Below, piece by piece: positions 32,061 to 43,151 of a stretch of DNA of 64,000 nucleotides; the stretch's first letter is position 1, and each line of letters starts with the position of its first letter. A program made the translations under genes and the position numbers. The DNA comes from Liquidambar formosana (taxonomy: Eukaryota > Streptophyta > Magnoliopsida > Saxifragales > Altingiaceae): contig CM077824.1 in assembly GCA_039720395.1 (NCBI GenBank), forward strand, positions 22,716,013 to 22,780,012, in the 5' to 3' direction. The notes below the pieces were generated by a model. It was not told where the DNA came from. It saw only the letters and a program-made list of their open reading frames with translations, and ran no database searches.

Positions 32061-32876
32061 ATGCCAAGACGAGGAGGAAGACGTGCCGGAGGGCGTGAAG
32101 CCAATCTGGAGGACGTGTATTATCGCGAGGACATGGGCCGAATTAAACAAGAAATCAAAGACGAGATACGAGCCCTATTCAAGAGTTATTGTCTTGAGCG
32201 GTGTCGTAGTCCTCGACCTCCATCTCTGTGTTTTATGGACAAAGAGAGTGATGAGGATGTTTTGGTTGAAGATGTTTGTGTTGAGGATGTTATTGTAGAG
32301 AATGAAGATTTGAATGAAGTTGAAGAAGGTAAGAATTTTGAAGTCATGGAAAAATTTTCTTCAAATAATTTTCATGATGCTGAAACTGAAAAATTAGTGG
32401 ATTTTAATTCTCCACCTATTTTTGATGAATATTATGATGATGATATTAAGCCAAATATTATTGAAAATTTGGAAGGGCAAAAGGAGGTTATAACCTGTGA
32501 GACACGTAATAAAAATTGTTCACGTAATAATTTTTATTGTCGTGATTTTATGGAGGATGAAGTTTTTGTCGTTGAAGAGGTGAAGCGTTATGATTTTATT
32601 GGAGTTGAATATATTTGTTGTGTTGTTAAGGCTTTATTGCTGAAAATTTTGAGTGAGATGAAGGGTGCAGAGAAAATTTTTTTTGTTATGAAATTTTGGA
32701 AAAATAAATTTTGGAGGCAACTGAAACAAAAAAAGTTTTCAAAGTATTTATTCAATTGGATTGGTCGACATCAATACTTCTGTGAAGCCAACCCGCAGAG
32801 TTCGGGGACGAACTCTCTCCAAACAGGGGAGAATAGGGATGATGATGCAAGGTATGGAACGATCACTTTTGTGTAA
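32061..32876 (+). CDS. Gag-like ORF of the deleted gypsy element
   Basis: This 271-codon open frame starts 31 nt after the primer-binding site begins. Its start MPRRGGRRAGGRE and EDMGRIKQEIKDEIRALF resembles the N-terminus of gypsy Gag proteins (basic start, then coiled coil). A long acidic and hydrophobic stretch without known motifs follows, with no zinc knuckle, protease or RT. It reads through an extra polypurine-like copy (32824-32833), ending at TAA 32874-32876. The pol C-terminal scrap lies in another frame downstream (about 32945-33045). Whether the protein is made or needed is unknown. Confidence 0.6.
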   Translation: MPRRGGRRAGGREANLEDVYYREDMGRIKQEIKDEIRALFKSYCLERCRSPRPPSLCFMDKESDEDVLVEDVCVEDVIVENEDLNEVEEGKNFEVMEKFSSNNFHDAETEKLVDFNSPPIFDEYYDDDIKPNIIENLEGQKEVITCETRNKNCSRNNFYCRDFMEDEVFVVEEVKRYDFIGVEYICCVVKALLLKILSEMKGAEKIFFVMKFWKNKFWRQLKQKKFSKYLFNWIGRHQYFCEANPQSSGTNSLQTGENRDDDARYGTITFV

Positions 32877-33048
32877 CCGAACCATTGCGGATCAAGCACT
32901 CCATCCGTGATATCAGCAGTTGCAAGTGTGGTGGTAGTATTCGTACTCACAATTTGTTCGATGTCAAGCATTTGGTTCCTTATCATGAAGATAGCTCCGA
33001 GGATGAGGCTACGAATTCGAGGGCGAATTCTCTCCAAACAGGGGAGAA

Positions 33049-33547
33049 TGATGCAGATTGTATCGGCATACACACCACGGGCTGTTGGACGTCTTGCTGC
33101 TGAATCGGGATTCTAATTTATTTAGATATTTTAGGAGTCTTTATTATTATTATTTAATTATTGCTTTTAATTTAATTTGTTTCCTAGGTAGTTTGATATT
33201 TTCTTATTCTAGTAGAACTAAGTTGTCTTGTTCTAGTAGAACTAGGTTTTTCTTCTTACTTGTTCTAATAGAATTAGGTTTTCTTGTTCTAGTAGAACTA
33301 GGTTTTTCTTATTAGTTCTCTATATAAAGGGATGCAAGCCTTATGTTGGTGTTAAGTCGATTATTTTCAAAGATTAATAATATTGAGAGCGAGAGTTCTC
33401 CTTTATTTTCCTACTTTCATGTTCTTGAGAGAATATTGATTGTGGTTGCCTAATATCTGGCATTGTTCTTGCGACAATCAACAGATTGGTGGAAGCTTCT
33501 TTGTTTTTTGGTGAGTTAGGCTCGACTGCGTATTTTCCGCTGCATCA
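33049..33547 (+). repeat. 3' LTR of the gypsy-derived element
   Basis: 499 bp, the same length as the 5' LTR, with the same repeats and TATA box. The differences are scattered substitutions. Confidence 0.92.
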
Positions 33548-34436
33548 GTATATAACTATCGAAGTTAATATGTTAGAGGCAAAACCAGTTATGATTAATT
33601 TTTATCTCCTGCATATTTTAAAATTGTGCAACAATTAATCTCATTCTCCTATTTTTCAATTTTTAATTTTCAATACTAATATGTTTTGCAATGCTGAATG
33701 CATTCTAGATTTTGTTTAAAATAAACTTTACTGGGTCTTACTCATCTTTGAGGATGGTATTTCGGTCGCCCTTCCATATATGCAGAAATAAAATTTACTG
33801 GGATACAATAAATGCAACTTTTCTTCTCAAGTGCATGCTTGTGAATCCATGCTCTAGAGTAGATTAAGTTTTAAGATAAGCATTGTGGTGTTGACTCTAC
33901 TTCCGAAATCCAATCAAATATCAAATTTTGGGAAAAAGGGAAATTTTGATTTAATTTTGTCCTAATGAACTGGTTTCTCATATTCCTAGTAAGAAGTTTC
34001 ACAAAGCTTAGTTCTGTAAGATTCTATCAAAAGCACAAGGCATTTGCTCCAATTTTGTTGTGTGTGGATAAATTGATGAGGCTCGCTTTGTTTTTGAAGA
34101 TGAGTTTGAAAATGAAAGTGCTCCTGAATAATAGATCCGGTGGTCATAGCAATTGGGTAGCAATTGGTATTTTGAGAAATAGCTACCACACAAGTGAAGG
34201 CTCGATCAAGGCATGCTTGATTTGTTTGATTTGCAGTCAACATATATCAATATTTTCCGATAAAAAAAAAAGAAAAAAGAATCAATGCTGGGTTTTTAGG
34301 AGTTTGTGGAGTGTGTGTGTTTTAATTAAGAAGTAATATGGGCATTCGAAGTAATTCGTTGACAAAATATAGTTTCTAGAGACTCCTTGAATGCTGGGTT
34401 TTTAGCCAAGATCAATGCAAATTGAGGGGGCATTTC
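33548..34436. repeat. Local duplicate B, right part, and F-box-type 3' flank
   Basis: 33548-33730 completes the duplicate of 30350-30575. 33740-34430 matches the flank at 27060-27200 plus 28609-29100, and contains the unfilled equivalent of the LINE site (AAGCATTGTGGTGTTGACT at about 33876). The small frame at 33965-34336 is not a recognisable gene. Confidence 0.65.
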
Positions 34437-34442
34437 CTATTG

Positions 34443-34715
34443 TACGGTCATTGACCAAGTTATTTCAAAAGATATAGTGAAACAAAACTTATTTCCAGTT
34501 TTATTGTAAATCATATTGGGTCAACACGATTTTGCAAAATCGTGTTGGCCCACCACGACTTTGGCTTTGCCCTACTCCCGCTATACTGCCAAAGAAACCC
34601 CGTATAAAAATTGTATACGATTTTAGGTTGAATTCCACACAGCCAATGTACACCATATAAAGACGAAAATCGTGGGGGCGCACCACGATTTTAGGTGATA
34701 AAAGTCCCACCCACT
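34443..34715 (+). repeat. Palindrome-rich module, copy 1
   Basis: It begins TACGGTCATTGACCAAG and shares CTTATTTCC and repeated CACGATTTT/AAAATCGTG words with the inverted-repeat arms at 41180-41997 and 45789-46646. It contains a near-perfect 34-bp palindrome at 34518-34551 centred on TTGCAA. It is oriented opposite to the 41968-41981 copy of TACGGTCATTGACC, so the two face each other across 7.5 kb. Confidence 0.7.
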
Positions 34716-36895
34716 CTCAGTCGCACTCTTACACGCTTTCTCTCTCTCTCTCGATCTCGATCTGACCAGGCCGCCGACGTCGAAGCTCCGTCCTCTGCCG
34801 CCGATGTCAAAGACCCACTCTCAGTTGCACTCTCACACTCTCCCTCTCTCTCTCATTCTCACTCTCTCTCGATCTTGATCTGAGTTACCAGGCCGCCGAC
34901 GTTGAAGCTCCGTCTTCTGTCGCCGACGTCGAAGCTCCTTCCTCCGTCATAGACGAAGCCCCATCCTCTGCCGTCGATGCCGAATACCAGTCATCAGGCG
35001 CCGACTCTATCACTGTCACGTTCTCTCGATGACGATCTCGACTTAGATCCAAGGATCGTCGGGTTTCCATTCGCCGTCGACAATATCCAGCTCACACATT
35101 TGAGCACATGTAAGGCCCTTTCCGATCTATATGCTGATCGAAATCTAAGGCTTCCGTACCCCCTCTCTCTCTCTTTGTGAAACCCATCAACTAGAAATAT
35201 ATATTTTTTTTTCCCCATACTTTATGCATTTGGAAATATATCAATTGAAAATTAGTAGATAATGCGTTCGGTTGGTTTGATTGTTGATCGTCCACCGACG
35301 ATGCATTTGGAAATTCTTTTTTTTTTTTTTTTTTTGGAAATGGGAATATGAGTCAAATTACTTGTCATTTTGAAGGGAAATATATTGTTTGATTATGTGC
35401 CTTTTGTTTTAGGCAGTGAAAAGGGTTAGGTAATGGTTGAAGTTTATGGAACTTGTGCAAGAGTTGCTTAGGGTCCTCCATCAGTGTTGGATTTCACGAC
35501 AAGAGTCAAGAAGTCCCATTTCAGTAACAAAGTTGTTTGAACCGGATACTAATGACCTCTATACTCTAAACCAAAATCTGTGGTTGGTGAGTATCTGTTA
35601 GTGAAAATTTTGTATTGATTAGTACTATCAGCTTTAGGTATTAGATGCTTAATAATGTTTGTTATGTTATGACGATGATGATGAAAATGCTTTATGCATT
35701 AGTTTTTATTTAAAAGAAAAATCTGCTCTTTTGTTTAGGTATCCACGCGACTCCAAGGAAGAAGATAGTCTCGGCGTCGTCTTAGTTGTTGAAGGTTTAG
35801 TATTTCAGCACCTAATATTATAATTTTTTGTTAAGCTTCAATTGTTTTGAATTCTTAATATGTTATTATTATTTTTTTCTTTATATTTATCTAGGCTGGT
35901 ATTGTTTCTTCTTAGTAACAATTTATCATTATTGTGCAAATGTACATACATGTTTATGGTGATTTTGTGGGATTATTTTTTTCTTTGGAATTGGTTTTAT
36001 AACATCAAAGTGATTGTCAGAGTAATATGTTGCAACTATGAAATTTAGTTTGCATATCCAGGTATCAAAGTGTTGAACAACTATCATTTCCATGTCAATC
36101 TGTCATTTTTTATTTATTTATTTTTTTGTTTTTTGTTTTTATAAAAAACTTTGTTGCAAGTTACTACCAAACAAAGATAGGGAAATAGTAGTGGAGTAGG
36201 ATTTGATCCATTTTTGGTAGATATTTAAATATTTGGGCTCAATGGTGAGATGGTCAGAATAAAAATGGGCCCTTTAACATAATTTAAGGACACACAACTC
36301 TTGATTGGTAGCAATAATTGTGTGGTATTGCTTTCCTCGCAATCTGAATTTGTTTGAAGGAAAGATGCCATGAAAAGGTGTGTATGCTTTTATTATTATT
36401 TTTAACTCATGGAACGCACTCCTCTTTGTTTTTCTATGTATGCGCTAATAATTATAAGCTTACAACTGATTATTGCTTAGAATGGAGAATGAGATTATAA
36501 CTTTTTGTTTTTTGTTTGTTATATTAATTTGGTGATATTTAGGAAAATATTGTAAATGAGTATGTTTCAATATATATACAGTTTTAATTCCCACAGCAAA
36601 ACAGATGAAGACTACTGGAGATGTCTGAGTTCACTAGCTTCGCATAAAGCAATTAGCCCAGCAGTCTCGCACATTGGTATTAATTCCTTCTTCAAATGTT
36701 TATTTATTATTTTTACTTATGTTTAGCATGTTTTTAGATTTGCTTGTTAATATGTGAGGCTATTGAATGTTGTTTAGAGACTTGAAATTTTTATTTCCCA
36801 CAGGAGGACGAATGCAAAGAAGGCCATAGCACTTTTGATCACAAAAACAAAGGGAAAGCCATGACCACATATGAAATTAAAAAAAGGGTAAATGT
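34716..36895 (+). pseudogene. GC-rich exon-like DNA of an unknown gene
   Basis: 34716-35180 is unlike its AT-rich surroundings. CT-rich leader repeats and a duplicated block of about 110 bp encode repeats of ADVEAPSS, then AVDAEYQSSGADSITVTFSR and a stop. Further exon-like pieces follow: about 35740-35812 (YPRDSKEEDSLGVVLVVEG), about 36597-36677 (DEDYWRCLSSLASHKAISPA) with a GT after it, and about 36805-36889 after CACAG (EDECKEGHSTFDHKNKGKAM) with GTAAAT after it. I do not recognise the gene. The splice-like borders suggest a genomic, not processed, origin. Confidence 0.35.
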
Positions 36896-38451
36896 TACTT
36901 CTTGTCTACAAAATTGAAGATTGAACCATACTTGAAACTTCATATTCGAATTTGTAATATATTTTTATTAATTCTTTACTTTTCTTTTGACCCATGTATG
37001 TGTAAAAAACTGGAACTAAGAACTGCATAGCAGACTTCAATTGGGTACGGCCTTTTCTTTTATTTTTCCCCTTCCATTTTTGTTCCTTGTTTTACAGATC
37101 TAGGGGTTTCAAGGGCAAATCAATGGTATGTTTATGTCTGTATATTTATGTTTATATTGTGTTCATGGTTTTTTATATGTGAATTTAAGGTCAATTTTAC
37201 TTTGGTTGAATTTGAGTTGCTGGGTTTACCGTGAAATTTTGATGGCTCGATATAAGACCATGCAAGTGCTGTGAACCATGAATTGTGTTTCTTTACTGTT
37301 GTATTTGCTCATTTCAATTTATAATTTTTTAGTTGCCAAACTGAAGGAATGCTTTGATTCATAAGTTACCAAATTTTTTTACATTGAGGACCAAAATTTT
37401 TCTATCTGTGCATAATCTCATAACAGTTTGGGCTCCCTAGCCGGATTTGAATTTAACCAAACTTTTTATGACTATTCCCAAACACCAGGCTTATCAGTTA
37501 TGCGAGGGAGAGCTCACTCATCATACCATGATGGTAATGGATTATAAGCTTACACCCCAATGGGACAGCGACTGCATTGTTCATAAATAGCTTTCATACA
37601 AAAGAAGGAGCTAAGCTTGCATGGTAAGCTCCTAATCTACAAAGTTCTCTGTTTTTTCTTTTTTTTGGGTGAAAATCTACAAAGTTCTCTTACTTTATTT
37701 ACATAGGTGTACACAAAAAAAATAAAGGCCCGGGTTTTGACAAAAGAAATTGGGGTAGGATAGAAGTTAAGATTTTGGACAAATGGCCTTTCTACTATGC
37801 TTTACTGATAACAATAGTGAAGAAAAATTATGGACTAGGGGTTTAGTCCCCAATGAATGGTGTTGATATAACTTATATCAACACGTGTTGATGGGAACAT
37901 AAACCGTATATATATATATATATTAGATATGTATGTATGTATATATGTATGTATCTTCATGTGATGCTTGCTTGTGAAAATTATTGAAATGCCTTGATGT
38001 GTCCTTTCCTTGAAGAGAGCCATGATGGTGTGTCCTGTTGTGCTACTGAAATTTGAAGATTATTGAAGATGACATGAACTTTGTTTTAAACCTTTTTTTC
38101 TTTGGGATTTTTTCTATTTTGCTGGAGCTATATTTTTTTGATTTTTAATTTTTGTTTAGGCTAGTGCTTTGGGAATTTTTGTTGGAGACTTTTGAGTTTT
38201 ATGGATCTGCTGGAGCTACTTTTGTTTTAAATTTTAAAATTTGGAATTTTTTTCTATTTTTCTGGAGCTATATATTTCTTTGATTTTCAATTTTTGTTTA
38301 TGGTGGCTGCATGGTTTTTATTTGGATTATGGTCCATACGATGTGGGGAATGAGAAATTGAGAATTGCCATTATATTGACCTTACACAGCTTTTTATTGT
38401 TTATGAATTTTGCCCACTAATCTACATGTTTAAAGTACTTGGTTAATTTGA
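36896..38451. other. AT-rich DNA without recognised genes
   Basis: Loose repeats of TCTGGAGCTATAT and TTGATTTTYAATTTTTGTTTA occur near 38120-38300. There is a short TATG microsatellite at 37910-37955. Nothing coding was recognised. Confidence 0.4.
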
Positions 38452-38910
38452 TGATGATTAGTTAATTTGATATTAATTTCTTTGTTAATGATGATGATTG
38501 GTTAATTTGATATTAATTTGATACACAGCTTAATGATGATGATTGGTTAATTTGATATTAATTTCTTTGTTAAGTTTAGATATTAGAGATTTCTCATATT
38601 TTTCTAGTTGATATATTGGAAGTTGAGTTGTACAGGTTTTATTGACAAGTCGATAACTTGGGATATCCTATTTACAGATGGGGCCATGTCGAATTTTTCA
38701 TTGGATTTTGTTCTGTTTGAAGCGATAGAGTAGCTAGATTTTTGATATGTGATTTATTAGGTATGTCATAGTGAAATCTGAATTTTGTATGGGTAATGAG
38801 GTTGTGATTGGATAGTGATGTGAGTTATACAGGTTTTTTTGTTAAGTCGATAACTTGGGATGTCCCGTTTACAAACGGGACTATGCCGAATTTTTTTATT
38901 GGATTTTGGG
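38452..38910. repeat. Two local tandem repeats
   Basis: 38452-38575 repeats GATGATGATTGGTTAATTTG and ATATTAATTTCTTTG three times. 38632-38720 and 38825-38910 are two diverged copies of a block with AAGTCGATAACTTGGGAT and TATGCCGAATTTTT. Confidence 0.7.
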
Positions 38911-38934
38911 CATATGAAGTAAATGGTTCATGTA

Positions 38935-39220
38935 GCTTGATTGTTCGTTTTGATGATACAAATCCTGCTAAATAAAGCAATGAGTTTTGTATAAAACATT
39001 TTGAAAGACATTGAGACTTTGGGTATGGAATACAAAAAGGTAACATATAATTCGGATTACTTTCCTAACTTGATGGAAATGATCGAAAATTTGATTCGCA
39101 ACGGGTAAAGCACATGTGGATATAATACACCACGTGAGCAAATGCATAAAGAAATAATGGATGGCATCGAGTCAATATGCAGGAATAATAGCATAGAGAA
39201 GAATGTGGAATTAATCCCTT
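38935..39220 (+). pseudogene. Glutamyl-tRNA synthetase fragment
   Basis: Cytosolic GluRS charges tRNA-Glu. In alternating frames I read SLIVRFDDTNPAK, then a TAA, SNEF, then KDIETLGMEY, SDYFPNLMEMIENLIRNG, TPREQMHKEIMDGIESICRN and NSIEKNVE. This order matches the class I catalytic-domain segment following the HIGH motif of plant cytosolic GluRS. Stops and frameshifts are present, and the rest of the gene (N-terminal domain, KMSKS region) is absent. Downstream, 39225-39275 may encode a C-terminal piece (GRLVNLSLMKY), but that is weak. Confidence 0.75.
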
Positions 39221-39481
39221 ATTGAAGTTGATCCTACTGGAAGATTGGTTAACCTATCTTTGATGAAATATATAAATTTATTGTAAAACTTTAAAAGGTT
39301 AGAGATACCTCTCTGGCCAAAAAGGTGAAAATACAACCCTGCAGTGAAACTTCTACTCATAAAGTTATAGTGAAAAACAAATGCTCCGAACATTTTATTC
39401 ATAAAGTATGCAATATTTTTCCACTGCCGGTGATTTAATTTTTTAAGTAGTTACATCAATATCCATTAATTTTGCCATGTT

Positions 39482-39876
39482 CTAAAGAAGGAATTTCCCA
39501 AAGGTGTTGACATCATCTATAAGTCTGTTGGTGGTGAAATGCTTGATTTGTGCTTGAATGCGTTGGCAGTCTATGGGCGACTCATTGTGATTGGAATGAT
39601 TTCTCAGATTGTTTTTCTTAATAAGCTTCTCGTGTGAATGGTTATTTCAGTGTAATTATTGTTGTTGACAACTTATTCTCTTATCGCTTGCCCTAGTTAT
39701 CTTTTCTTTTTTATCATCATTTTTACTTCTTTATTTTCTTAATTTCTATTTTCAATTCGTGTTCTGTTTGAATAGAAACTTAGAATTGCTTGAAAAGAGA
39801 TTCCAAAATTTTGTGAAAGTTGAAGGGCGAATTCACTAAATTTAAGGGTTGCAACCTAAAGACGAATTCTCATTTT

Positions 39877-39924
<48 letters not shown>

Positions 39925-40939
39925 GGTTTCAAAGTAATGATTTCCTACGTTATATATATTGGTTCATTCTGATCGCAGTATCAAGGAGAGCATGGATGGA
40001 AGCCATCAAATTATACTGGACTATGCAATAAGCTCTTAGCAAAAAGCCAAACTGTGGTATGTAGCTGTTAGATTATGAAATCAATGATGTTGATATGCTG
40101 CCATACTTTTATATTAGTTAGTTTTGCCTTCAAAGATGTGTCATTGCATTCCAATTTTTTGGGACTATTTTTTGGTGTAATCAATGACTCGGCTTTTTAA
40201 AGACTACCTTTTGTAATGTTTCTATTCCAAATAGAAAGAGAGCATGAGGCTTAAGCTTACACCTTAAAACTTATGCCTTGACACAGTTCAAATCTTTTTA
40301 AATGCGTCTTTGACACTCTCAGATTTTCTGCTAGTTCTCCAAGGGACACTATTAAAATCAGAATACCTTGCCACAGTTTGTTTGTAATAGGTTACCAATT
40401 TACCATATACCAGGGTGAGCATGCACATATCTGCTCCATTTTGATTTTGTGATACTGGGATCTCTTTAAGGTGAAACTCAGTCTAACTTTAAATAGACAA
40501 ATATTATTTCATTGTAATAGCATACACATCCCTCTATAGGTTTGAGAGCAGTCATTCTTTATGTGTACCAGTAACACCAACTCAATTTTCATTATCTTGT
40601 CCTTACAAAGGACTTCTATGCACCCATTGGTCTTCAGAATACCTCATTTGCTCAAATTTAATTGTAATAGGTTGCTATAGACCCAAAAAGATTTTTGGGC
40701 CTCCATGCTGTTGCAGATGCTGTGGAGTATCTCCATTCTGGTAAAAATATTGGCAAGGTATGTACATTTTCTTTTGATTATAGTAACACCCATAAATGTT
40801 CTTCTACTCTAGTTACTTCTCTCTCGGTAGGATTTTCATTACAGTAAGGCCTCTGAATGCATTTATTATCCAATAAAATTTTTTACAGGTTGTCGTTTGC
40901 TTTGATCCATCCTTCAATCAACAAGTGGCAAAATTATGA
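39482..40939 (+). pseudogene. NQR-like zinc-type oxidoreductase, C-terminal exons
   Basis: Four segments match the C-terminal part of the plant medium-chain dehydrogenase/quinone oxidoreductase like Arabidopsis At1g49670. They are 39482-39607 ([37 protein letters not shown]), 39979-40056 (YQGEHGWKPSNYTGLC, AKSQTV), 40671-40757 (VAIDPKRFLGLHAVADAVEY, HSGKNIGK) and 40889-40939 (VVVCFDPSFNQQVAKL, stop). Three of the borders keep AG acceptors and GT donors. The first donor reads CAG|AT instead of GT, and the exon that should encode GFFLVQY... between segments 2 and 3 was not found. The N-terminal half is also missing. Confidence 0.85.
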
Positions 40940-41179
40940 GCAAATGCTATCAAATCACCTATCTAAGCAAGGCTTTACTCAATTTCGTACAAATAAGTGG
41001 CTGTATTTGTAGCTCTTGGCCATGAGTTACTATTCATTTATTTGTCTCTGTAATATTTGTATAATGATGAGAGCCACACTTCATATGTTTCGGAAAGTGA
41101 AAACGAGTACTCTATGTTTGATTTTTATATAATAATAAGCTGGAGAATAGGTGAATTTGTTGTCCATTGGACGTCCCTT
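40940..41179. other. 3' flank of the NQR relic
   Basis: AT-rich, no gene. The outer boundary of the left inverted-repeat arm is at about 41180. Confidence 0.4.
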
Positions 41180-41997
41180 GATTTTGGTGCTTTGCCCTTT
41201 TTCTCTTATCCTTGTTCATGGTGATTGATTTGGGTAATTAAATTCAAATGTTTCAGATCAAGAGGATTGTTTGTGTTTGTAAACATTCAATGAAACACGA
41301 TGCGCATAAAAGGCAACTAACCATTCCACGTTCCTATTCGTTTACTAAACTGATTAGTTTTAACTATGTAATGAGCACAGAAAATTCTCCTCAATCCACA
41401 CTTATACGAAGCATGAACCCCTCAAATCTAGACAGGCGTTGTTAAAGCATTTCAATCAAATAGTACCTTCAAAGGTTCAATCCCCTGCCACTGATGTCAT
41501 CTTTTAGATTTGGAACTCTATAAAAATAAAAAGTAAAAAAATTTACTTCATGTTTATTTGAGGAATTGCAATCAGTATAAACAACACTATTTAGTAACGG
41601 TGTGGGTGGGGTGGTTTCGGTGGGAGTGAGAAGAATAGGGAGCAATCTGGGAAAACAAAAGAAAAAGTTCATAACTAACCGTACTCATTGATACAATTGA
41701 AAAAAAAAAAAAAAAAGGGGTAAATCGTGTTGGGCTACCACGATTTACCCCAAAATTGTGGTAGCCCAACACGATTTTGAGCTCCATATACCAATTTATA
41801 TGGGTTTAGATGGCAGTATAAAAATGGTACATGAACCCCAAAATCGTGTTGGGCCAGATTTGGGCTTATACAAATGGTAAATAAAAACCCAAAATCGGGA
41901 TGGGCTAACACGATTAACAGTAGAAATGGAAATAAGTTTTCATTTGCCATATCATCCTAATAAAGTTGGTCAATGACCGTACTTTTGGAAAAGACTC
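41180..41997 (-). repeat. Inverted-repeat arm, left (palindrome-rich module, copy 2)
   Basis: About 818 bp that recur in reverse orientation at 45789-46646 with few changes. In minus-strand order it begins GAGTCTTTTCCAAAAGTACG, has several blocks of AAAATCGTG and CACGATTTT, a poly-T stretch and a longer unique part, and ends GCAAAGCACCAAAATC. The small frames on both strands (41248-41445, 41469-41787) have equivalents in the other arm and do not look like genes. Confidence 0.9.
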
Positions 41998-41999
41998 GA

Positions 42000-42558
42000 T
42001 TTGATATATGATTTGATATATGATATGAGTAAGGAGACCAGTTGTCTAGAAAGCAAAGAAGGCCATTACATGAACCAACAATTGTTATAGTCTTCAGCTT
42101 GGGGATATAGAAACAACCATTATTTAGCTTGGTTATTGCATCACGAGGACAAGCATCAGGCTCAAACATATAGACGTTTGTTTGCCCACCCATTTCGAGA
42201 CTATCAAATTGAAAGATGAGAACGGTAGTAGGTGGTATTGTTGTAAGGTGCAGTCTAGCAAAACGAGAGTCTAATATCAAATCGCGCCATGCCTTGCATA
42301 CCCACCTGCAGTAGATTAAGGATTGTATGGGAAGTTTGCAAAAGATATCCATGGCGACGTGGCATGGGAGTTTTGACATGCAGTCCCGTTGTTGGTACGT
42401 CGTCTTCGCCCTTTCCTTATTTCTGACATGTTTGTCTTCTGATTCCCTTGGTAGGCCGCTGTCGTTGTCTTCTTATTATTTTCTTCATGTTGTTGTATAA
42501 GAGACTCGAGCGGGATTGACAGTCTTCTTCTTTCCATAACCATTGCCGAGATTGACAA
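42000..42558 (-). pseudogene. F-box gene, N-terminal half, broken at the repeat arm
   Basis: On the minus strand the frame from 42379 reads MSKLPCHVAMDIFCKLPIQS, IYCRWVCKAWRDLILDSRFA (the F-box), then LNNGCFYIPKLKTITIVGSC, NGLLCFLDNWSPYSYHISN, where coding similarity stops at the arm. An upstream frame (42558-42385) may hold leader residues, a frameshift away. F-box proteins normally continue here with NPxTGE and the FBA domain. That continuation is found at 46640 on the opposite strand, next to the other arm. Confidence 0.82.
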
Positions 42559-43108
42559 GCAGGGAGTTGAGCAGCAGAGATTGTTAAAAAACCTAATGCT
42601 CCTCTTCTTGTCGAGAAGGCAGAGGAGACCAGAGTCCCCTGTCCATAGTTTGTTCTACACGTTTGGTTCTTTAGGTTAAAAAAATACGGAGAAAATAAAT
42701 GAATTTTACCTTGGGGCCGTTTTACCTGGTTCTCCCCATCTAGCCATGCATGTTACCCTCACAACACCCCCCCCCCCCCCCCCCCACCCCCTTCTCCCGC
42801 GGCGCCAAAAATAAATAAATAAATAAACAAGTCAGCATTATAAAATAGGATTGTGACCCATACCACGAAATTTGACTAGTAATTTTAGGGCTTATGTCCT
42901 AGGAAGGTGAAAGTTTTAGATTTGACTTTTTACCCCCTTTTAAGGTTAGTTGTTAGTTTGATATCAAGAAAGTTTATCCATGTAGAGTCAATGACAACTT
43001 TACCAGTAACCAAGAGGATTAGTTGAACAAAAGATCTATATATCCCATTGGTGGAAAAACCAATAATTATTATGTAACAATCTTGTTGCCAATATTTTTG
43101 ATAATTTT

Positions 43109-43151
<43 letters not shown>

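Larger units (their letters stand above)
31529..33547 (+). mobile_element. Internally deleted Ty3/gypsy-type LTR element
   Basis: A 2019-bp element with two 499-bp LTRs (31529-32027, 33049-33547; about nine differences by eye). The ends are TGATGCAG...CTGCATCA, with a 5-bp target duplication GTATA (31524-31528 and 33548-33552). It has a primer-binding site TGGTATCAGAG at 32030 and a polypurine tract CAGGGGAGAA at 33039-33048. The internal 1021 bp keeps a gag-like start and the very end of pol (FDVKHLVPYHEDSS, typical of gypsy C-termini), while the enzymatic region is gone. It is non-autonomous. Confidence 0.92.

Noticed and set aside
33965..34336. 123-codon ORF considered as a small gene
   Set aside because: The same DNA is duplicated at 28650-29000 without a conserved frame, so it is flank sequence.
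38632..38910. Repeated block with DKSITWDILFTDGAMSNFSL-like reading considered as part of the GluRS relic
   Set aside because: I could not match it to GluRS; frames are not kept between the two copies.
42766..42785. C-run as a telomere-like or regulatory tract
   Set aside because: Plain homopolymer without TTTAGGG units; possibly also length-unstable in sequencing.
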